A stretch of 64,000 bases of DNA from Gloeocapsopsis sp. IPPAS B-1203 (GTDB taxonomy: Bacteria; Cyanobacteriota; Cyanobacteriia; Cyanobacteriales; Chroococcidiopsidaceae). Position 1 is the stretch's first letter, and the number at the start of each line of letters is the position of its first letter. Below, piece by piece: positions 22,141-29,524 of the stretch. The notes under the pieces are model-generated. The model searched no databases and was not told where the DNA came from. It was given only the letters and a program-made list of their open reading frames with translations. Where the stretch lies: contig NZ_PEIG01000018.1 in the NCBI RefSeq assembly GCF_002749975.1, forward strand, positions 1 to 64,000, given 5' to 3'. Position numbers and translations under genes: made by a program.

Positions 22141-22836
22141 ATGATCCATCAACTTATATTTGCCCACCCTAAGCCAGGCATGAGTGAAAAGGAATTTCAG
22201 AACTACTGGATTAATGTTCATGCCGTTAAGTATGCTAGCCGAATTCCTCAGATTAAGCGTTACCTAATTGATTCTCGAATTCCATTTGGTTCAGAGCCAC
22301 AAGACCCGCTTTTTAGTGGTGTCGCTGAAATATGGTTAGAAAATGAAGAAGAGCAGTTAGCTTCACTGCAATCTAAAGAGTTCTTGCAAGGCGCCCGTCT
22401 CGACGAACCTAACTGGGCTGCATTCTGGCGCACTGTAGTGTTAGATACAAACACTCACGTCTTGATGGCAGGAGAACCACTTAAAAAGGACTCTACCATG
22501 ATCAAGATATTCGCTCTGGTTAAGCGTAAAGCTGGAATGCCGTTAGAAGAATTTCGGAAGTACAGCTTAGAAATTCATGGACCTAAAGACCTCAAGCTGC
22601 CTGGTTTACGGCGTTATATTCAATGTCACGTACGCGACTCATTCTATACCGTTGGTGAATCAATTTTAGATTGTGTTTCGCAGTTGTGGTTCGACGACAT
22701 CCAAGCTATTGAAAAAATGCTGGAGTCAGATGAAAACAAAGAATCTGCTGCCGATTTAGCAAACTTTGTTGAACTCAAATATGCTCACAGCTTCATTACA
22801 GATGAGCACTGGATTATTGGACCAGAATCCCGCTAG
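22141..22836 (+). CDS. Tandem EthD-domain protein (dimeric alpha/beta barrel)
   Basis: 231 residues forming two EthD-type ferredoxin-like halves. The first is HQLIFAHPKPGMSEKEFQNY-WINVHA (1-110). The second is IKIFALVKRKAGMPLEEFRK and LEIHGPKDLKLPGLRRYI (120-231). The GMS/GMP-xx-EF-xxYW and H-P/H-G motifs mark the family, seen in the ETBE degradation locus and in fungal polyketide and quinone pathways. Fusion of two halves gives a pseudo-dimer in one chain. It sits 63 bases after the NTF2-like remnant with its own ribosome binding site (AAGAGG). The substrate is unknown; context suggests an oxidised small organic molecule. Confidence 0.85.
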   Translation: MIHQLIFAHPKPGMSEKEFQNYWINVHAVKYASRIPQIKRYLIDSRIPFGSEPQDPLFSGVAEIWLENEEEQLASLQSKEFLQGARLDEPNWAAFWRTVVLDTNTHVLMAGEPLKKDSTMIKIFALVKRKAGMPLEEFRKYSLEIHGPKDLKLPGLRRYIQCHVRDSFYTVGESILDCVSQLWFDDIQAIEKMLESDENKESAADLANFVELKYAHSFITDEHWIIGPESR

Positions 22837-22872
22837 CAATCTAAGACATAGTGTTTGATTTGGACGACAATT

Positions 22873-23079
22873 ATGATACATCAAAGTGAAGTTATAGCTG
22901 CTGTAAAGAATCTTGTCGTTTCTATTGCAGTGTTTAATTTAGAAGAAACCGCAAAGTGGTATAAAGAGCAATTAGGTTTTGAGGAAGTCGTCAGAAGAGA
23001 GTTTCCAGAATTTGACACTCGGATTTTATTAATAGAGGCAGATGACGTCAGAATCGAGTTAATCGAAGAAAAGAATTAG
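22873..23079 (+). CDS. Half-length VOC-family protein
   Basis: 68 residues from ATG 22873. One beta-alpha-beta-beta-beta unit of the VOC fold is present: VVSIAVFNLEETAKWYKEQL then VRREFPEFDTRILLIEADDV and IELIE. A full VOC enzyme needs two such units (about 130 residues). The codons after the stop (His-Phe-Asp-Ser-Phe-Lys-Pro-Ala) resemble the normal continuation of the family, so the TAG at 23077 probably truncates an older, longer gene. It could still work as a dimer of half units. Confidence 0.6.
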   Translation: MIHQSEVIAAVKNLVVSIAVFNLEETAKWYKEQLGFEEVVRREFPEFDTRILLIEADDVRIELIEEKN

Positions 23080-23389
23080 CATTTTGATTCCTTTAAACCT
23101 GCTATAAACTCTTCGATATATTGTTAAAAAGATCAATTTAAAAAAGTTTCTTTTAGAGATAATAAAGTCAGGGATATCCAGTTTATGGAGACATTTAAAT
23201 CTCTAAATAATTAAAAAATTAGGTGAAAGTAAGCATCATTTAAGGGCTGTTATCGGTCAATAGTCAATGGTTAGTGGAGCAAAGATTAATCATTAATCAG
23301 CAGAAACCGATCAATAATTTGCCCACCTACTTAGTAGTAGCACTTATTAAAGACTAATCCTGATTAATTTAGACAATGATTGCTGCAAC
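23080..23389. other. AT-rich intergenic stretch with no recognised content
   Basis: Follows the truncated VOC frame and probably includes its decayed 3' half, then the promoter of the GMC oxidase gene. No operator or terminator is evident. Confidence 0.35.
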
Positions 23390-24919
23390 ATGAGCGAGAC
23401 ACAAATCATGACTGATATTAAAGCAATTGTAATTGGCAGTGGCTTTGGTGGGGCTGTAGCTGCATTGCGTTTAGGGCAGGCTGGAATTGAAACAGTAGTA
23501 CTAGAAAGAGGGCGTCGCTGGACGATTGAAGACCCGACTAAGAATGCGACTTTTGCAACATTTAGAAATCCAGATGGGCGGGCAGAGTGGTTAAATACAG
23601 TTACAAAAACCCCAGGTTATGAAGGTATTCCGATTGAAAAATATACAGGAGTGCTCGAAGTACTGGAAAGAGGAAACTACAAGTTTCTCGTAGGTTGTGG
23701 TGTAGGTGGTGGTTCTTTAGCCTATGGAGGCATTCTGATTCAGCCACCGCAAAAGCTATTTGAGCAGGTATTTCCTGGCTCGATTAGTTATGAAGAGATG
23801 GATGCCATTTATTTTCCGCGAGTACACTCTGTTATTGGTAGTGCACCTATTCCAGATGACGTTCTAGAAAGTGAATATTACCTGGGACTAAAGGTGTTAG
23901 AACAACATGCACTCAAGTCAGGATTGCCTTATGTTGAATCAACTAATGGCTTAACTAATGGCATTACTCGATTTCCTATGGGAGTGGATTGGGACATTGT
24001 CCGCGAGGAAATTGCAGGAAAAAGGGTTCCCTCGGTAATTGCCGCTGAATTCTGGTTTGGTAACAACAGCGGTGGTAAGAAAACTCTGGATCAAAACTAC
24101 CTGAAGTCAGCTGAGGAAACAGGTGCAGTTGAAATCCGCACGCATCATCTTGTAACCAAAGTGGCTGAAAAACTCGAAGGTGGGTATGCAGTTGCGGTAA
24201 ACATTATTGATGATTCGGGTGAAATCATTGACCAGCAAACATTAACTTGCCAGTACCTGTTTATGGCTGCTGGCGTGATGGGAACTTGCGAACTTTTGAT
24301 TAAAGCTAAAGCCAAGGGCGATTTACCAAGAATCAATCATTATCTAGGTGAGGGATTTGGTAACGATGGCGATACCTATGCCTTCCGCACTAATCTCTCA
24401 GAAACAACCAATCCGCATTTAGGTGGTCCAGGCGCGATCGCGGTTCTCAATTATGAAAATCCGATCTTGCCCTGTGTGATGATGCGCGCGCCATTACCAA
24501 GATTTGAACAGGATTTTCCCCAAAAGAATGTCATTGGTAGCTTTGTGTTTGCGATGACTCCTGATCGCGGCAACTTTAGCTACGACTCTGCTTCGGATAC
24601 AGTTCAATTAAATTTCGCCAGCGACCCCAAAGCGAAAGAAGCTGCGAAGTACTTAGCCGAACTACTGAGCGACAAAAACGGTGGCGAAGTGCCTCCGATC
24701 GCCTCTCAAACGACTGGTCATCAATTGGGGGGGGCTTGTATGGGTCAAGTTTGCGATGATTGCGGGCGCGTAGTAGGACATCCAAACCTATATGTAGTCG
24801 ATGGTGCATTAATTCCAGGGTCGAGTACTTGTGTCAATCCGGCGTTGACAATCGCCGCGATCGCCGAACGTTCCCTGGAGCGGATTTTAGCTGAAGACAT
24901 TAAACATTCATATTTGTAA
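23390..24919 (+). CDS. GMC-type FAD-dependent oxidoreductase, cholesterol-oxidase-like
   Basis: 509 residues. The Rossmann FAD loop is VIGSGFGGAVAALRLG (about 14-29), followed by VVLERGRRW and the GMC glycine-rich segment GCGVGGGSLAYGG (about 104-116). The C-terminal half has HQLGGACMG and GRVVGHPNLYVVDGALIPG. The final CVNPALTIAAIAER carries the catalytic asparagine; the histidine is in GHQLGG. This arrangement fits class I cholesterol oxidases and related alcohol oxidases better than choline or glucose oxidases. There is no Tat or Sec signal, so it is cytoplasmic. The downstream NTF2-ankyrin gene starts 9 bases after it. The expected reaction is oxidation of a hydroxyl to a carbonyl with O2 or another acceptor. 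Confidence 0.88.
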   Translation: MSETQIMTDIKAIVIGSGFGGAVAALRLGQAGIETVVLERGRRWTIEDPTKNATFATFRNPDGRAEWLNTVTKTPGYEGIPIEKYTGVLEVLERGNYKFLVGCGVGGGSLAYGGILIQPPQKLFEQVFPGSISYEEMDAIYFPRVHSVIGSAPIPDDVLESEYYLGLKVLEQHALKSGLPYVESTNGLTNGITRFPMGVDWDIVREEIAGKRVPSVIAAEFWFGNNSGGKKTLDQNYLKSAEETGAVEIRTHHLVTKVAEKLEGGYAVAVNIIDDSGEIIDQQTLTCQYLFMAAGVMGTCELLIKAKAKGDLPRINHYLGEGFGNDGDTYAFRTNLSETTNPHLGGPGAIAVLNYENPILPCVMMRAPLPRFEQDFPQKNVIGSFVFAMTPDRGNFSYDSASDTVQLNFASDPKAKEAAKYLAELLSDKNGGEVPPIASQTTGHQLGGACMGQVCDDCGRVVGHPNLYVVDGALIPGSSTCVNPALTIAAIAERSLERILAEDIKHSYL

Positions 24920-24928
24920 AGGTCAACT

Positions 24929-26413
24929 ATGAGTCAGGAAGAGACACAGCAAGTCGCCGAGAAGTGGTTTAAGGCACTCGATCAAGCTGATTATGCAACC
25001 GCAATGAGTTGTTTGGCAGACGATATCGAATGGATCAATCTTCAACCCGTCAAAGGTGTTAGCGATATCATTCCCTGGATTGGTACGTCCTACGGAGTTG
25101 CAGAGGTAACGAAATCATTTCAAACACGCGATCGCATTGCTCAAGTCAAGGTTTTCAAACCCGTCGATCTCATTGTGCAAGGAGATCAGGCATTTGGCAC
25201 AGTGCATGACATTACAACCGTTACAGCAACGGGACTCACCTTTGATATCACTTTTGCCACCTGGATGCAGATTCGCGATGGCAAGATTGTCAAATGGAAA
25301 TCTTACTGCGACCCATCACCGATTATTGCAGCATTTCGGGGAGATATGCGATCGCGTTTAATTGAAGCTGTCGAAAATGACGATCTAGAGACAGTGACAA
25401 GTCTTTTGCAACAGGGTGCCGATCCTAATACGCGCAATCCAGAAAATGGTTTAACTGTATTAATGACCGCAGCTTGTCATGCCAATGTTGCAACGGTGAA
25501 ATTGTTGCTCAATGCTAGCGCTGATGTTTTCACGACAGACAGCAAAACTGGAGCAACTGCCTTACATAAAGCTTGCCAAGGCGGTAGTGTAGAAGTTGCT
25601 CAGTTACTACTAGATGCTGGGGCATTTATTGATGCTGTAACGCCGACAATGGGGCATACCCCAATTATGGATGCTCTGTGGTACAAGTGGCCAGAATTGG
25701 TAAGGTTACTTGTTGAACGAGGAGCAAACCTCTATTTGAGTACCCACTATGGCTTTACCTTAGAAGATCACCTCAACTTTGAACTTAACGTCAATCAAGG
25801 CGAAGAGAAGCAGAAGTTTATCGTCATTCAAGAAATCATTGATGCGGGTAGAAAAGCTGCACGCGAAAGCATTGACTCTCAGAAAGTGATGGCAGCAACT
25901 AATCAAGGAGATCTAGAGACAGTTAAGCAGTTAATCGAGAATCAAGCTGATGTTAATACCGTCTACCCTCATATGAATTCTTTCCTAGATGGACACACCC
26001 CCCTATTAGTTGCTGCACGCGACGGACATATAGAAATTGTCAGAGAACTTCTCAAAGCAGGCGCTAAAGTCAGAGTTGAAGATTGGGTGTTTAAGGGTGC
26101 TCCCATCCACAAAGCAACTTACAACGGCAATCCTGAGATTCTAAAAATGCTTGTTGAACATCCTGACATCGATCTTGACGTTCAGGGACCCATCAATGGT
26201 TATACCCCACTTCATGATGCCCTATGGCATGGGTATAGCGAATGTGCTGAAATTCTGATCAACGCTGGAGCCAAATTAGAACTCATAGGACACGACGGTA
26301 AAACACCATTAAATATCGCCGTTGATGTATTTGGTAGTGATGGTGAAATTCCCCAATTGATTCATTCAAAATTGGCAGACACTAATATAGCGGTTAGCAA
26401 TTTCTTCTGTTAG
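24929..26413 (+). CDS. NTF2/SnoaL-like domain fused to ankyrin repeats
   Basis: 494 residues. Residues 1-135 form a SnoaL/NTF2-like domain (AEKWFKALDQADYATAMSCL, DDIEWINL, the MQIRDGKIVKWKSYCD end strand). From about 145 there are at least seven ankyrin repeats in two groups: LIEAVENDDLETVTSLLQQG, TALHKACQGGSVEVAQLLLD, and after a charged gap (about 285-320) VMAATNQGDLETVKQLIENQ through HGYSECAEILINAGAKL. It overlaps the GMC operon (9-base gap, ribosome site AAAGGTC), so it may bind the same substrate or hold pathway enzymes together. This domain pair is unusual. There is no signal peptide. Confidence 0.85.
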   Translation: MSQEETQQVAEKWFKALDQADYATAMSCLADDIEWINLQPVKGVSDIIPWIGTSYGVAEVTKSFQTRDRIAQVKVFKPVDLIVQGDQAFGTVHDITTVTATGLTFDITFATWMQIRDGKIVKWKSYCDPSPIIAAFRGDMRSRLIEAVENDDLETVTSLLQQGADPNTRNPENGLTVLMTAACHANVATVKLLLNASADVFTTDSKTGATALHKACQGGSVEVAQLLLDAGAFIDAVTPTMGHTPIMDALWYKWPELVRLLVERGANLYLSTHYGFTLEDHLNFELNVNQGEEKQKFIVIQEIIDAGRKAARESIDSQKVMAATNQGDLETVKQLIENQADVNTVYPHMNSFLDGHTPLLVAARDGHIEIVRELLKAGAKVRVEDWVFKGAPIHKATYNGNPEILKMLVEHPDIDLDVQGPINGYTPLHDALWHGYSECAEILINAGAKLELIGHDGKTPLNIAVDVFGSDGEIPQLIHSKLADTNIAVSNFFC

Positions 26414-26539
26414 CTATTAGCTTCTTTAAAAGCTTGAGCGCGCAATACATGTACTCAATATACTTGTCCTCACCTGAATGGGTCTTGCTATAGAAGTTGA
26501 AAAAAACTACGCTAACCTCCTAAATTCCCTCCTTACTAA

Positions 26540-26606
26540 AACTTACACAAGATCTCTCTGAACCTCTTATTCCTTTGCGAGCTTTGCGTACTTTGTGGTT
26601 TGTTTC
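26540..26606. repeat. Dispersed 'TTTGCGNACTTTGNGG'-type intergenic repeat
   Basis: The text CTCTCTGAACCTCTTATTCC then TTTGCGAGCTTTGCGTACTT belongs to a low-complexity family seen between many cyanobacterial genes, built from CTTTGCGNN units. It splits the GMC group from the second DJ-1 gene. The remaining bases of 26414-26667 show nothing else. Confidence 0.5.
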
Positions 26607-26667
26607 TTAAATGCTACGTCTATAAAAAAATACTCACATAAACTCAGCCAAAAAAACAAAACAGAAT

Positions 26668-27234
26668 ATGAACCTTAAAGGTAAAAAAATCGGCATCTTA
26701 CTAGAAAGCGACTTTTACGAACACGAGATTTGGTACTACCATTATCGCTTTCCCGAAGAAGGTGCAGAACTCCACTTTTTAACTCGCTTATGGGGTCAAC
26801 CTTCTCTCACTTTTAAAGGACATGAATATCATGCACCCTTTGAATGTAATGAAAGCTTTGAAGATATGAGCGATGAAGAACTTAAAAGCTATGCAGCGAT
26901 CATTGTGCCATCCGCTATTGTCTCCGATCGCCTCAGATATACAGATGATATTCATAAACTCCCACCAGCAACCGAGTTTCTCAAGCGAGCATTTGCTGAA
27001 AAAAATATCATCAAAGGAATTATTTGTCATGGAATGTGGCTAGTTTCTCCTGTACCAGACTTAGTGCGAGGTCGTCCCGTTACTTGTCACAATAACTTGC
27101 ACGGCGATGTTATCAATATGGGCGCTATTTACACTGATTACGATGTCGTTGTCGATGAAGATTTGGTTACAGGACGTACAGGCGCTCACTGTCATCTGTT
27201 TGCCAAAAAGATTATAGAAATGCTCGCAGCATAA
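26668..27234 (+). CDS. DJ-1/PfpI family protein
   Basis: 188 residues, normal length. KKIGILLESDFYEHEIWYYH opens the fold with the acidic partner (Glu18 or Glu20). AAIIVPSAIVSDRLRYTDD is followed by the nucleophile elbow IICHGMW with Cys120-His121, and GRPVTCHNNLHGDVINMGA and DEDLVTGRTG close it. It matches PfpI/YhbO-like proteins, which act as glyoxalase III or deglycase-like enzymes or as proteases in archaea. It is only distantly like the first DJ-1 protein of the block. It precedes the debranching enzyme gene by 26 bases and is probably in the same operon. Confidence 0.88.
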   Translation: MNLKGKKIGILLESDFYEHEIWYYHYRFPEEGAELHFLTRLWGQPSLTFKGHEYHAPFECNESFEDMSDEELKSYAAIIVPSAIVSDRLRYTDDIHKLPPATEFLKRAFAEKNIIKGIICHGMWLVSPVPDLVRGRPVTCHNNLHGDVINMGAIYTDYDVVVDEDLVTGRTGAHCHLFAKKIIEMLAA

Positions 27235-27260
27235 ACTTAAGATTACGCAGAAATTAAGCT

Positions 27261-29354
27261 ATGACTTTAACAATAGATGCACCGAAGATAACATATCAAA
27301 TAGAAAAGGGAAGCCCTCATCCTTTAGGGGCAATTCCAGATAATAATGGAGTCAATTTTTCAATTTTTTCAGAACATGCTACCTCAGTTGAATTATTGTT
27401 GTTTGATGAGCATGACGATCCAGCACCAATACAAATTATTGAATTAGATCCAAACGTAAATAAAACATTCCACTTCTGGCACATTTACGTTAAAGGATTG
27501 CCCTCAGGAATGCATTATGCCTATCGGATAGATGGTTCTCCCGATCGCAGTGCAGGTCATCGCTTCGACAAAGACAAAGTTCTGATTGACCCATACGCCA
27601 AAGGAAACAACAAAACGCTTTGGAAACGGGGTAATGCTTGCGTACCTGGTGATAATCTTGCAACCTCGATGCGTAGCGTAGTTATCGATACCTCAGATTA
27701 TGACTGGGAAGGCGATCGCCCGCTGAATCGTCCAATGAGTGAAACAATTATCTACGAGATGCACGTTGGCGGGTTCACCAAGTCACCCTCTTCTGGTGTC
27801 CAGTATCCAGGAACTTTCACTGGAATTATTGAGAAGATTCCTTATCTCCAAGACTTGGGAGTCACAGCGGTGGAACTGATGCCTGTATTTGAGTTCGACG
27901 ATACGGAAGTGCGAGAGGTTAACGGTAAGCTGCTCAAGAACTACTGGGGCTATAGTACTATGGGCTACTTCGCTCCGCATACAGGTTATTGTGTCAACCC
28001 AGAAGAAGGACAGCACGTCCAAGAGTTTCGTGACATGGTTAAAGCTTTGCATAAAGCTGGAATCGAAGTCATCTTGGATGTCGTGTTTAACCACACTGAT
28101 GAAGGCAACCATCAGGGACCCATCTTCTGCTTCAAAGGCATCGACAATAGCATTTACTACTATTTGGTTCCTGGAGATAAGCAGTATTATTACGACTACA
28201 CAGGTTGCGGCAATACGTTTAACTGCAACCATCCGATTCCTGAAAAGCTGATTCTTGAGTCTTTAGAATACTGGGTGCAAGAATTACACGTTGACGGTTT
28301 CCGATTTGATGAAGGTTCCGTCTTATCACGCGGTCAAGATGGAACACCGCTGCAATATCCACCCGTAATTTGGAATATCGAATTATCAGAAGTTTTGGCT
28401 GATACGAAAATCATTGCCGAGGCGTGGGATGCAGCTGGATTGTATCAAATCGGCTATTTTCCTGGTTATCGGTGGGCGGAGTGGAACGGACGCTATCGCG
28501 ATGATCTTCGGCGCTTTGTCAAAGGCGATCCTGGAATCATCGGTGCTGTTGCTACGCGAATGACTGGTAGCGCTGACCTCTATCAAAGTCACGGTCACTT
28601 GCCAATTAATAGTGTTAATTTCATGACCGCCCATGATGGTTTCACGCTAAATGATTTAGTTTCATACAACAACAAACACAACGAAGCAAATGGCGAAGGC
28701 AATCAGGATGGCATCAACGAAAATTTAAGCTGGAATTGCGGTTTTGAGGGCGAAACAAGCGATCGCTGGGTGGAAGATCTGCGCGATCGCCAAATCAAGA
28801 ACTTCGCCACGATTCTTCTCCTTTCCCAAGGCGTACCGATGATTGTGATGGGAGATGAAGTACGACGCACTCAAAAAGGCAACAATAATGCCTACTGCCA
28901 AGATAACGAGATTAGCTGGTTCGATTGGAACTTAGTTACTCAAAACAGCGATATGTTCCGCTTCTGGAAATTGATGGTTCACTTCCGCAAACGCCATTCG
29001 ATTCTACATCGCGGGCGTTACTCTACAGGTGCAGTGAATGAGCGTGGTTTAGCAGAAATTTCCTGGCACGGCTGTCGATTATACAGTCCTGGTTGGAATG
29101 ACACTAACGCGCGTGTTTTAGCGTTTACGTTGGGAGGATTCAACGGCGAAGCTGATATTCACGTCATGTGCAATATGTACTGGGAAGAACTTGATTTTGA
29201 TATCCCACCTGTAGAAGGCAGACAGTGGTATCGAGTTGTAGACACCGCACAAGCTTCTCCTTTAGACATTGCAGACTTGGGTAACGAAACTTTGATTACA
29301 GGTAACACCTACTCAGTTCAAAATCGCAGCGTTGTTGTGCTGATTTCTCAATAG
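27261..29354 (+). CDS. GlgX/isoamylase-like glycogen debranching enzyme (GH13_11 type)
   Basis: 697 residues. An N-terminal CBM48-like domain (about 15-115; GAIPDNNGVNFSIFSEHATS) is followed by the GH13 barrel. Catalytic residues are intact: the nucleophile Asp in DGFRFDEGSVL, the acid Glu in IIAEAWD and the third Asp in TAHDGF; the first conserved region is DVVFNHTDEG. It hydrolyses alpha-1,6 links in glycogen or related glucans. DGFRFDEGS replaces the usual DGFRFDLAS. This may be a second, cluster-specific copy besides the housekeeping GlgX elsewhere in the genome. A 126-bp inverted-repeat element follows the stop. Confidence 0.9.
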   Translation: MTLTIDAPKITYQIEKGSPHPLGAIPDNNGVNFSIFSEHATSVELLLFDEHDDPAPIQIIELDPNVNKTFHFWHIYVKGLPSGMHYAYRIDGSPDRSAGHRFDKDKVLIDPYAKGNNKTLWKRGNACVPGDNLATSMRSVVIDTSDYDWEGDRPLNRPMSETIIYEMHVGGFTKSPSSGVQYPGTFTGIIEKIPYLQDLGVTAVELMPVFEFDDTEVREVNGKLLKNYWGYSTMGYFAPHTGYCVNPEEGQHVQEFRDMVKALHKAGIEVILDVVFNHTDEGNHQGPIFCFKGIDNSIYYYLVPGDKQYYYDYTGCGNTFNCNHPIPEKLILESLEYWVQELHVDGFRFDEGSVLSRGQDGTPLQYPPVIWNIELSEVLADTKIIAEAWDAAGLYQIGYFPGYRWAEWNGRYRDDLRRFVKGDPGIIGAVATRMTGSADLYQSHGHLPINSVNFMTAHDGFTLNDLVSYNNKHNEANGEGNQDGINENLSWNCGFEGETSDRWVEDLRDRQIKNFATILLLSQGVPMIVMGDEVRRTQKGNNNAYCQDNEISWFDWNLVTQNSDMFRFWKLMVHFRKRHSILHRGRYSTGAVNERGLAEISWHGCRLYSPGWNDTNARVLAFTLGGFNGEADIHVMCNMYWEELDFDIPPVEGRQWYRVVDTAQASPLDIADLGNETLITGNTYSVQNRSVVVLISQ

Positions 29355-29478
29355 ACCTCCTGCATGAAAAGAATTGCGAATAATTTCGCTGCTAGATAAA
29401 CGAAGTCCACCTTTGTGGACTTTGCTTGGGTAGCCCTGACTTCAGTCGAAGGGCATCTGCGATTCATGCAGGAGGTCT
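29353..29478. repeat. 126-bp element with 16-bp perfect terminal inverted repeats
   Basis: AGACCTCCTGCATGAA (29353-29368) and its exact reverse complement (29463-29478) enclose 94 bases that contain the 60-nt hairpin repeat. The left arm begins at the glgX-like stop. It could be a MITE-like insertion, or a large hairpin that ends or attenuates transcription before the AGE gene. No target-site duplication is obvious. Confidence 0.7.
29405..29464 (+). repeat. 60-nt structured dispersed repeat, copy 1
   Basis: Begins with the hairpin GTCCAC-CTTT-GTGGAC, then GCTTGGGTAGCCC, then a second stem GCCCT...AGGGC and the end GCATCTGCGATT. Copy 2 is at 51871-51930 on the other strand and has the same length. 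Confidence 0.8.
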
Positions 29479-29524
29479 TCGGTTCAGATAGCCCCGATCT
29501 CTTCATTATTTAAGACAAACAATC

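Noticed and set aside
27783-28232. 149-codon antisense frame inside the debranching enzyme gene
   Set aside because: Shadow of a strongly conserved catalytic region.
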